Shown here in pieces: positions 1 to 5,262 of a stretch of 5,262 nt of DNA. The DNA comes from Chloroflexota bacterium (GTDB lineage: Bacteria > Chloroflexota > Anaerolineae > Promineifilales > Promineifilaceae), in contig JAUVOB010000147.1 in assembly GCA_030599405.1 (NCBI GenBank), positions 1 to 5,262 on the forward strand, written 5' to 3'. Both the position numbers and the translations under genes were made by a program. Position 1 is the first letter of the stretch. Each line of letters begins with the position of its first letter. The notes below the pieces were generated by a model. It was not told the DNA's origin, did no database searches, and was given only the letters and a program-made list of their open reading frames with translations.

Positions 1-116
1 GCACCAACGACCAAAACGACGGCATCTTTAACGGTCTCTTGCTGCCACCAGCTAATATACCCGAAGGTGTGGTACCGATCGGTATCGGGATCCGTGATAA
101 CGATTGTCTCTGTCAT
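1..116 (-). CDS. ThiF/E1-like adenylyltransferase, N-terminal fragment (runs off the window)
   Basis: Only the first 38 codons are present; the gene continues past position 1. After a short acidic leader (TIVITDPDTDRY), the residues RYHTFGYISWWQQ and then VKDAVVLVVGA match the start of the ThiF/MoeB/E1 fold. In that family an R-Y/F...W-x-Q segment leads into the first Rossmann beta strand (VLVVGAG), which carries the ATP-binding glycine loop. Family members adenylate the C-terminal glycine of a ubiquitin-like or sulfur-carrier protein. The ISWW variant resembles E1-like proteins of bacterial ubiquitin-type clusters more than MoeB, which usually has RYSRQ...; this is recall, not a search. The ATG at 116 is well supported because an in-frame TAA lies two codons upstream. 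No Shine-Dalgarno sequence precedes it (AT-rich TTTGAAATAACTT), so initiation may be leaderless or weak. Residues 5-12 (IVITDPDT) match the short motif repeated in the neighbouring proteins. The catalytic cysteine and any extra domains lie outside the window. Confidence 0.8.
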   Translation of the reverse strand, partial: MTETIVITDPDTDRYHTFGYISWWQQETVKDAVVLVVG

Positions 117-244
117 AAGTTATTTCAAATAAGTAAGTTATTCGCTTCTGTTCGATTCAAGCAGGCCCGGTGTCATTAGGCAGCGCGGGGAACGATGAAT
201 TGATATCCTTCTTTGCTGGAAAGGGGATGACTAACAAGCCAACA
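117..244 (-). other. Spacer between the CAP gene and the E1-like gene, with an open tail in the CAP frame
   Basis: This 128-bp gap shows no convincing promoter, hairpin with T-run, or independent start codon. The CAP gene ends in TGA at 245-247. Reading on in the same frame gives 22 more sense codons (179-244) ending ...SKEGYQFIVPRAA, then tandem TAA TGA stops at 173-178. The peptide has a normal amino-acid mix rather than the look of random spacer. It could be an older C-terminus cut off by the TGA, the remnant of a small gene, or chance; 22 codons cannot decide. The part next to the E1 start (117-150) is AT-rich and may serve as an unstructured translation-initiation region. Confidence 0.4.
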
Positions 245-931
245 TCATCGACCTCGTATCCGGGCTGCGGGCGCCGATATGAAATTCTGAGTTGCTACTA
301 GCGAGCCATCCGGATTGAAAGCAATGCCGATACCCACGTGGGTCCACAAGGGATTCAGGAGATTACCCCGGTGATTGGTCATACTTCGAGGTTGATTCAT
401 AAAGGCATCGTGGATCTCTCTAACGGCTTGCGATGTATGAGCTCCTTCGCCGTAATAGATCCCAATGTTTTCACCGCAAGCTATGTATGATATGCTATTT
501 TGCCCGATGCGCCGTGCGGCCGAGATCCCCTCTGGTGAAACATGAGCGACATACTGCCGTTTGAGCATGTCAGCTGAGTGACCTCTGGCAACCGCGGCTA
601 AATTTTCATGCCATTTCAACTTGCCCGTCCCGATCCAGCCAGGGAGGTGGGAGCTACGTGCTGTGTTTACCAGCCGATACATCTCTTCTTCCATAGCCTG
701 CAGGTCAACAGACGTGTCTCGTTGTGCACCGACAGGAGCGAGATCATCGTGGGTTACGGATATAATGGTGCGACTGGCAGCAGGTACCGGTCTGTCGGGA
801 GGGATTTCAGACGGATGGATGGTAATAACATCTGGCATGATCGGTTGAGCGCGAGTCAATTGTTCTGCACGCGACAGCTGCTCCGCTCGCTCAATATCCT
901 CTGGCGTTAACTCAAGCCAGTCCTTATTCAT
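245..931 (-). CDS. CAP/SCP-domain protein without a signal peptide
   Basis: A 228-residue protein in two halves. Residues 1-75 are polar and probably disordered. They hold a doubled RAEQLS/RAEQLT unit (15-26) and three copies of a hydrophobic-acidic motif: LELTPEDI (6-13), ITIHPSEI (36-43) and ISVTHDDL (57-64). Residues about 78-220 form a CAP (CRISP/antigen 5/PR-1, SCP) domain: EEEMYRLVNTAR starts helix 1, followed by LKWHENLAAVARGHSADM, VAHVSPEG, CGENIG, NHRGNLLNP and HVGIGIAF. The usual cavity residues appear present: H130, E154 of GENIG, E172 (likely) and H187 of NHRGN. Bacterial CAP proteins are normally secreted and their biochemical role is mostly unknown. Here no Sec signal or lipobox is visible. 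The ATG at 931 is preferred over a TTG at 937 because AAAGG (941-945) sits 9 bases from the ATG but only 3 from the TTG. The ribosome site overlaps the previous gene's TAA, suggesting translational coupling. The domain call is firm; function is unknown. Confidence 0.88.
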   Translation of the reverse strand: MNKDWLELTPEDIERAEQLSRAEQLTRAQPIMPDVITIHPSEIPPDRPVPAASRTIISVTHDDLAPVGAQRDTSVDLQAMEEEMYRLVNTARSSHLPGWIGTGKLKWHENLAAVARGHSADMLKRQYVAHVSPEGISAARRIGQNSISYIACGENIGIYYGEGAHTSQAVREIHDAFMNQPRSMTNHRGNLLNPLWTHVGIGIAFNPDGSLVATQNFISAPAARIRGR

Positions 932-940
932 GCACAAGAG

Positions 941-945
941 CCTTT
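941..945 (-). promoter_or_regulatory. Ribosome binding site of the CAP gene, overlapping the upstream stop codon
   Basis: On the minus strand TAAAGG contains both the stop of the 415-residue gene (944-946) and an AAAGG Shine-Dalgarno element 9 bases before ATG 931. This decides the start and supports coupled translation of the two genes. Confidence 0.6.
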
Positions 946-2191
946 AAATTTCACTCGGTGGATTCAGCTGCCGGTAAAACGGGAGGTTGAAGCGAGTTCG
1001 ATCGGCATTCATCGTAATCGATTTCCGTTCGACATCGCCACCTTCGTCTCTTGGCCAGGTAATCTCTACATCATAGGTGAGGCCAGAATCTACGCGTACC
1101 GGTAGTTCACAGACAAACTTGCCATCCCGATCTGTGGTGCCGGCAACGTAACTCTTCACTCCCTTGCAGCTGACCCTCACTTGTAAACCGTATAGGCCAG
1201 GTCCATCGGGGTATTGTTGGACCAAAACACTAAGTTTTGTACTTGCTAATTTTTCGTGACTAAGCATTTGTCGCAATGCAACCGTTAAGCTTGGTCGAGA
1301 TTGACTTGTTTGATCGGTTGGAACGACGACTGCGGATGATGGCATCGGGCTGGGTGGTGTCCGTGTTTCTTCAGTCAGCTGATCTTGGCTTATCGTGATT
1401 GTGGGCATACGGACAATCTCTGCACCGGAATCGGTATCGATCTCGATTTCTGATTCGGTTATGACCAACGGTGAGCCTGTTGTAATCGTTTGCTCCTGCG
1501 CTGATTCGTTTGGATCGACCTGGATCGTCTCACCTGATATTTCAGGGTAGCGCTCTGGGATAGGCGGTCGAAAGTGCGGGGGCATTGGGGCAATAGAACC
1601 TGAATCCGGCGACAGATCTTCCAGTGAAGGTACCGTCGATGACGGTTGGGACAGGCTCTGTATTAGCCTATCTCGCTCTGTCGCACTTCGCTGTAACTGT
1701 CGACGGACGAAACCGGCGGATCGCTTCAACACCTGTCCTGCAGGGGTATATGCGCCGGGTGGCGACGATGGATCTAGTTGGCTAATGGGATACCCGATTT
1801 TCCAGGCGTAGCAACCGATTATTAAGGCTAGCCACGATATGGGCGTAGGTTCTTCTTCAGAACTGCTACCCTGACCCACTACCTGAGCAGCCGCGGGTAA
1901 AGATGCAACCTGCTCGCTGGCAGCGATTCCGCTATCGTCCAGCAAGTCGCATAGTGTGATTCGCTGGTTTGGTTCACTTTTTACCAGATGGCCAAAATCG
2001 CTCAGCGTAACGCCGTCGAGCAAATTGGCTGAGACGAGAAGAGCCCGTGCGCGTGAATCTGTGAACAAGAAATCCGCGCTATGTGACTGGGCTAAATCTT
2101 CCGCAAGCCAATTACCTAATACTCTGGTAAAGGCCTGAATTTGCCGCTCATTCTGCAACGAGCGCACTATATTGAGGCTTGTTTCGTCCAT
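944..2191 (-). CDS. Two-domain protein of unknown function with a long disordered linker and a C-terminal beta-sandwich-like domain
   Basis: I do not recognise this 415-residue protein as a named family. Residues 1-100 look mainly helical, with a possible small helical-bundle fold (LGNWLAEDLAQ, ARALLVSANLLDG, ITLCDLLDDSGI). Residues 116-138 are hydrophobic (ISWLALIIGCYAWKIGYPI) but include a lysine and are short for a membrane span. A basic helix follows (154-176, KRSAGFVRRQLQRS). Residues about 180-300 are rich in Pro, Ser, Thr and acidic residues and are surely disordered. They carry three copies of the shared motif: IQVDPNES (223-230), LVITESEI (242-249) and ITISQDQL (265-272). Residues about 318-406 resemble a carboxypeptidase-regulatory/transthyretin-like or Ig-like beta sandwich (LQVRVSCKG, GTTDRDGKFVCELPV, LTYDVEITWP), usually a binding module. 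The ATG at 2191 is the only reasonable start; its GGAG (2204-2207) lies 12 bases away, which is long. The gene stops 12 bp before the CAP start. It may be a scaffold or adaptor, which is inference. Confidence 0.85.
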   Translation of the reverse strand: MDETSLNIVRSLQNERQIQAFTRVLGNWLAEDLAQSHSADFLFTDSRARALLVSANLLDGVTLSDFGHLVKSEPNQRITLCDLLDDSGIAASEQVASLPAAAQVVGQGSSSEEEPTPISWLALIIGCYAWKIGYPISQLDPSSPPGAYTPAGQVLKRSAGFVRRQLQRSATERDRLIQSLSQPSSTVPSLEDLSPDSGSIAPMPPHFRPPIPERYPEISGETIQVDPNESAQEQTITTGSPLVITESEIEIDTDSGAEIVRMPTITISQDQLTEETRTPPSPMPSSAVVVPTDQTSQSRPSLTVALRQMLSHEKLASTKLSVLVQQYPDGPGLYGLQVRVSCKGVKSYVAGTTDRDGKFVCELPVRVDSGLTYDVEITWPRDEGGDVERKSITMNADRTRFNLPFYRQLNPPSEI

Positions 2192-2301
2192 CGATTGCTT
2201 CTACTCCATCTAGTCAGCACCAGTTATCCTAGGTGACCTTTTCTCGGACGGCAGACGCGACAGTGCATTTGCGACTATACAAATGTCCGATCTATGCAAA
2301 T
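2192..2301 (-). other. Intergenic spacer with a small inverted repeat and a weak promoter-like pair
   Basis: This 110-bp gap separates the GTPase stop from the next gene. It contains CATTTG (2266-2271) and CAAATG (2280-2285), a 6-bp inverted repeat around an 8-base loop. A further CGGAC/GTCCG pair (2245-2249 and 2285-2289) overlaps it by one base. No T-run follows, so it is not a standard intrinsic terminator. On the minus strand TTGCAT (2294-2299) and TATAGT (2274-2279) resemble -35 and -10 boxes, but the 14-base spacing is too short for a confident sigma-70 promoter. The gap may hold an internal promoter or an RNA processing site; neither is proven. Confidence 0.25.
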
Positions 2302-4980
2302 CTAGATAACTAGTTCGGTCTCTAGCTTATGCAAGCCTTCCCATGTTCGCATGAGCTCTTCTACATCAGAAATGCTTTCCAGGTCTACCTCCATGGCCTG
2401 CCGAAGTTCTGCATCAGACAATTTCCGATCATGTTGCCGGATCATCGGCTTCACCAGGCAGGTATTGAAGTCGCGTTCAGCTTTGGTCGCCTCGAGCCAG
2501 AATAAGCGACGAAGACGACTTAGTAAATCGTTATCGGCGAAGAGATCGTCGATGATTTCACCGAAGATCCGGTTGGTCTTTATGGCTATGTTGTCAAGTT
2601 TTTCAGCGTAGCTTGTTTCAAGCTCCCCATAACCACTCTCGATAACGTCAGCGGTAAATTTAATCTCAACATCGTGCTCGGCTGGATCCGCATCTAAGAT
2701 GTTAATAACGAGATCTTCGCCCTGTTCGGTTGCCGCTCCATTGCCGTCGCTTGCGGTGGCTTCGGCTACCCTGGCGGCAGCACTCTCCGCCATCACCTGA
2801 GACTGGTTAAGCATGTCCTGACGAACACGATCCACTCCTTGAATTAAGATGTCCAGTATGAGGTCTTCATCTGGCAGCGCGAGCTGTTGCTCACCTTCTC
2901 TAACCTTAAAGTGGATGGATCGTTCTGGCTTTACAAGCTCATACATCGTCGCTTGGCGGCATATATGGCGGAAATTATCTCCGACTTGCCCGACAATCTC
3001 CTCGAACGCGTTCTCTAATGCTAGCTCTTTCCCAGGAACAGCTGGGATGGAGTAGGTGTATTCCTGCCCGTATGTTGCTCGGTTCAATCTGCCTAATATA
3101 TCATGCGATTCTAAGGTTCGATCGAGCTCCGCGGCGATCACCTCGGCCACCTCGGGCATGAAATTAGAGACGGCTTCCTGCATGACTAGCTCAACCTGGT
3201 ACATGATTCTCTTTATCGGAACTTCGATTCCGCTTGTACCCCATATCAAACTGTCATAAGTAACGTCTCTATCATCCCAGTACTCGGTTCCGTAACTGTC
3301 GAGCAGGGTCTCGACCTCACGCTGGACGGTATCTTGGACCATGCTTCTTACACCAAGCAATGTTGGCTCAACGATGCCATGGAACCTCTCATCGCTGTTT
3401 ATTCGCTGGCTCAAGTCCAGAAGCGCGTTGTGAAATGCCCTGGGAAGTTCTTTTTGCTGACGTACAAGGACGTTTTCAAACCGTCGCTCCTGAAGGCTTT
3501 CCCAGCTACTCTCAAACGGCGGATGGACACCACGACCGGCCAGCTGCTTCTCGTAATAAAAACGAAGCGATTGAACCGCATTCCGAACCCGGGTGCTCGC
3601 TTCGCGAAGCTGGCTGCGAACTCGCTCGGTCTGGATAAAATCGATCAAACTATCCCGAAGTAGAGGTACCTCGCTTAGCTTCAGCAGCGCCTGCGCGGTC
3701 TCAGGATCAAGGGGATCACTCTTATTGACTGGACCAAGTTGGTCCGAGAAAACCTTCAACACGCGTTCGGTCTCGCTGGCGAACTCCGGGGGTGAATTGC
3801 TGGGATCTTCGACGTATAAGGCAGGAGGAGCCATGATTAGGAAATATGGTCGATTATCCCCGCGATCGACATAGCGTTCCCAGTAGTTGGGAGCTATATA
3901 GCGGGTGACCTCTTTCACCTCTCGCTCGCTCTCGGGCAAACCAGCATTAAGCCTGTCAAAGGCCTGGCGCACGTTTCCGCCGTTTACAGCCAAAAATACC
4001 TTGGCGGCAGCTTCGTCTAAGTCGCTCCCGCTCAAACCGAATAGACGATTCTCCTTGATCCAGTTAACCGACGTCAACGATTTCATCTCGTCGACTCTTT
4101 GGCGTCCGGCGTCGGTTACGAGGACAATCATCGCGTCCTCTCGTTTCATCTCCTCAAGGGTAATCGCCTCGTGTAAACGCATTCCAGCGCCAAGACCTGG
4201 CACATCAACGATGCGTAGATAGCCGTTCATTAACAGGTTCGGAAATTCATCTCGGGCGTGGATTCTGAAGGTCGCCGACCGCAAGAGTCGAATCTGCCTC
4301 TTTCCACTGCCTTTAAATCCATCTTCTCGAATATGCGTGAGTGCTTCGTCGTCATCGATGGAGAAGGATTTGGACGGCGGAGGTCCATTCTGGAAAAGTT
4401 CTTTCTTTGATTCATAGGTCTCGATGCAATCTATCAGGATCTCAAAATACTCATCCTGCTCCGTCTTCGCTTCGTCTCGCCCCTCTTCCATCGCTTCTTC
4501 AATTAATAGGCGTGCTTGCTCTCGCTCAGCATCATTATTGATGTCGAAGCTTTCAATCTCTGCCAATTGGCAGAGACGCCGAACTCGACTGGCAAATTCT
4601 TTGCGATCCCAAAATGAAAAAACGAGAGATTCTGTTTCACCCTCATCGGCTTGCTCGATGTATACGATCGTGCCGGTAACAGCGGTCACCGCGCCGGTCG
4701 GCAGAAGGTTCCGACCTAGGAGGGCGTTAATGAGTGTGCTTTTACCCACACCGGTACCCCCGAAGAAGACGAGGGTGTAGGTCCGTTGGGCCAGGATCTT
4801 CTGTGCTTCATCTACGCTCTGCTGAGCCTGTGGTACTGCACGAATCAAGTAATCCCGGCTGGAATCAATCGTTCGCTGTAATTCAATCCACTGCTCTACC
4901 TGATCCCCATCTATATGAGGTAGTAGTTCAAGTTGATCGCGTAGTTCATCGTATTTAGCTGCTTTATTTTTGGGGCTCAT
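2302..4980 (-). CDS. Large dynamin-like GTPase
   Basis: An 892-residue P-loop GTPase of the bacterial dynamin-like type. A helical leader (1-66) precedes the G1 loop GGTGVGKST (74-82). NALLGRNLLPTGAVTAVTG (85-103) follows, as in dynamin-like proteins, with T99 or T102 as the likely G2 threonine. A long, highly acidic, probably coiled-coil insertion (about 125-235) separates G2 from G3, which is DVPG (259-262). VLVTDAG (286-292) fits the next core strand. At the expected G4 site after the hydrophobic strand (VFLAVNGGN, 328-336), NKxD is replaced by NGGN, so guanine recognition may be altered. The rest is helical and charged, typical of dynamin stalk regions, but no hydrophobic paddle or membrane span is visible. 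A Gly/Ala/Asp-rich stretch (731-770) interrupts the C-terminal part. Family members oligomerise and use GTP to remodel membranes; that role here is inferred. The ATG at 4980 has a strong ribosome site and is followed by a normal lysine-rich start. It is the first gene of the cluster. Confidence 0.82.
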   Translation of the reverse strand: MSPKNKAAKYDELRDQLELLPHIDGDQVEQWIELQRTIDSSRDYLIRAVPQAQQSVDEAQKILAQRTYTLVFFGGTGVGKSTLINALLGRNLLPTGAVTAVTGTIVYIEQADEGETESLVFSFWDRKEFASRVRRLCQLAEIESFDINNDAEREQARLLIEEAMEEGRDEAKTEQDEYFEILIDCIETYESKKELFQNGPPPSKSFSIDDDEALTHIREDGFKGSGKRQIRLLRSATFRIHARDEFPNLLMNGYLRIVDVPGLGAGMRLHEAITLEEMKREDAMIVLVTDAGRQRVDEMKSLTSVNWIKENRLFGLSGSDLDEAAAKVFLAVNGGNVRQAFDRLNAGLPESEREVKEVTRYIAPNYWERYVDRGDNRPYFLIMAPPALYVEDPSNSPPEFASETERVLKVFSDQLGPVNKSDPLDPETAQALLKLSEVPLLRDSLIDFIQTERVRSQLREASTRVRNAVQSLRFYYEKQLAGRGVHPPFESSWESLQERRFENVLVRQQKELPRAFHNALLDLSQRINSDERFHGIVEPTLLGVRSMVQDTVQREVETLLDSYGTEYWDDRDVTYDSLIWGTSGIEVPIKRIMYQVELVMQEAVSNFMPEVAEVIAAELDRTLESHDILGRLNRATYGQEYTYSIPAVPGKELALENAFEEIVGQVGDNFRHICRQATMYELVKPERSIHFKVREGEQQLALPDEDLILDILIQGVDRVRQDMLNQSQVMAESAAARVAEATASDGNGAATEQGEDLVINILDADPAEHDVEIKFTADVIESGYGELETSYAEKLDNIAIKTNRIFGEIIDDLFADNDLLSRLRRLFWLEATKAERDFNTCLVKPMIRQHDRKLSDAELRQAMEVDLESISDVEELMRTWEGLHKLETELVI

Positions 4981-4987
4981 ATCGATT

Positions 4988-4996
4988 TCCTTTCCT
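4988..4996 (-). promoter_or_regulatory. Ribosome binding site of the GTPase gene
   Basis: AGGAAAGGA on the minus strand lies 7 bases upstream of ATG 4980. It is the best Shine-Dalgarno match in the window and fixes the start of the GTPase gene. Confidence 0.75.
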
Positions 4997-5050
4997 GCTT
5001 TTACGAACTAGGCCTGAATGGCACGCGCCAACAATTGTCTTCTGCGACGC

Positions 5051-5077
5051 AATATACTCTACGCATACTCTAGGCAA
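5051..5077 (-). promoter_or_regulatory. Possible promoter of the cluster, over two 8-bp direct repeats
   Basis: On the minus strand TTGCCT (5072-5077) and TATATT (5051-5056) are separated by 15 bases and could be -35 and -10 boxes. TAGAGTAT occurs twice in the same span (5065-5072 and 5054-5061), with starts exactly 11 bp apart. This is about one DNA turn, so the copies would face the same side, as in a direct-repeat activator or repressor site. The location, about 70 to 100 bp before the GTPase start, is suitable. The spacing is short of the 17-bp optimum, so the promoter call is tentative; the direct repeat is certain. Confidence 0.35.
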
Positions 5078-5090
5078 AGGTTGCAGTCTT

Positions 5091-5120
5091 CTGATAGCAC
5101 CATTTTTACGTGCTATTCAG
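5091..5120. repeat. Inverted repeat upstream of the cluster (10-bp stem, one bulged T)
   Basis: CTGATAGCAC (5091-5100) pairs with GTGCTATTCAG (5110-5120) around a 9-base loop, with a single unpaired T at 5117. It lies just upstream of the possible promoter. Neither strand shows a T-run directly after the stem, so it looks more like an operator or an upstream gene's 3' structure than a typical intrinsic terminator. Related GCTATC/GATAGC hexamers recur at 5130-5135 and 5175-5180. Confidence 0.5.
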
Positions 5121-5262
5121 TTATTCTCTGCTATCCTAATCTAATCTTGAACCATGGAAACAATGACTCATGTTGATAGCCCAGCAACCAACACCTGTTA
5201 TGTATTGTACCTCCTATTCTATCACGGACATTCAAGAGTTTGGGAATAAACCTAGTCGAGGC
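5121..5262. other. Upstream region with no convincing gene
   Basis: AT-rich sequence to the right-hand edge. The minus-strand frame entering at 5262 stays open for about 43 codons before a TAG, but has no recognisable motif. On the plus strand a 31-codon frame (5154-5249) has no ribosome site. I see no gene that can be supported here. AGGAGG occurs on the minus strand near 5210 but is not followed by an ATG, GTG or TTG at a useful distance. Confidence 0.4.

Noticed and set aside
848..889. DNA tandem repeat behind the RAEQL doublet of the CAP protein
   Set aside because: The two units use different codons (for example GAGCAGCTG against GAACAATTG), so it is a protein-level repeat and not a recent DNA duplication.
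608..910. Plus-strand open frames of up to 100 codons opposite the CAP gene
   Set aside because: They lie wholly antisense to a recognisable CAP domain, show no domain themselves, and their Arg/Ser/Cys-rich composition is typical of antisense shadows.
932..937. TTG at 937 as the CAP start, adding two residues
   Set aside because: It leaves only 3 bases after AAAGG, whereas ATG 931 has a normal 9-base spacing and a standard start codon.
1778..1846. Transmembrane segment at residues 116-138 of the 415-residue protein
   Set aside because: The strongly hydrophobic core is only about 10-12 residues and is followed by Lys and Pro; a buried helix is more likely.
2245..2289. Intrinsic terminator after the GTPase gene
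   Set aside because: The inverted repeats are short, partly overlapping and not followed by a T-run on the minus strand.
3334..3663. Plus-strand open frames of 92-109 codons, and others along 2351-4958, opposite the GTPase
   Set aside because: All are antisense to a continuous 892-residue GTPase, lack recognisable motifs, and several overlap one another in different frames.
4230..4415. Minus-strand 61-codon frame inside the GTPase gene
   Set aside because: It is a shifted-frame shadow within an intact coding sequence with no domain evidence.
5154..5249. 31-codon plus-strand ORF upstream of the cluster
   Set aside because: No ribosome site, no recognisable motif, and within chance length for AT-rich spacer.

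Overview
The window holds one strand of a compact gene cluster. Everything that looks real is on the minus strand and is transcribed from right to left. The order is a dynamin-like GTPase (4980 to 2302), a two-domain protein of unknown function (2191 to 944), a CAP/SCP-domain protein with no signal peptide (931 to 245), and the first 38 codons of a ThiF/E1-like adenylyltransferase (116 to 1, running off the left edge). The gaps are about 110, 12 and 128 bp. With shared direction and no intrinsic terminator in any gap, this suggests a single operon, although the longer gaps leave room for internal promoters. No RNA genes, CRISPR arrays, insertion sequences or transposases were seen.

Organism: base composition is moderate (near 50% GC by eye). 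An E1-like ThiF protein beside a large soluble GTPase and a cytosolic-looking CAP protein suggests a free-living bacterium with a large genome and a bacterial ubiquitin-like or T7SS-like accessory system. Chloroflexota is my best guess, but this is inference from gene content and not a sequence match.

Region by region: 4981-5262 is the presumed control region of the cluster. It holds a clear Shine-Dalgarno sequence, a weak promoter-like pair over two 8-bp direct repeats spaced one helical turn apart, and a 10-bp stem hairpin. 2302-4980 encodes the GTPase, with good G1 and G3 motifs but a degraded G4. 944-2191 encodes a protein with an N-terminal helical region, a long Pro/Ser/Thr/acidic linker and a C-terminal beta-sandwich-like domain. 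245-931 encodes a disordered N-terminal half followed by a CAP domain with its usual residues. 117-244 is a spacer that includes an in-frame, coding-looking tail after the CAP stop codon. 1-116 is the E1 N-terminus.

The most interesting observation is an eight-residue hydrophobic-acidic motif, roughly [IL]-x-[IVL]-[TSHD]-x-x-[DEQ]-[IL]. It occurs three times in the CAP protein's disordered head, three times in the linker of the 415-residue protein, once at the extreme N-terminus of the E1-like protein, and in looser form in a low-complexity stretch of the GTPase. It would explain how such unrelated proteins form one system: each may carry a docking peptide for the same partner, for example a ubiquitin-like or FHA-type domain encoded nearby. 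That is a hypothesis. The repeated motif itself can be read directly from the translations.
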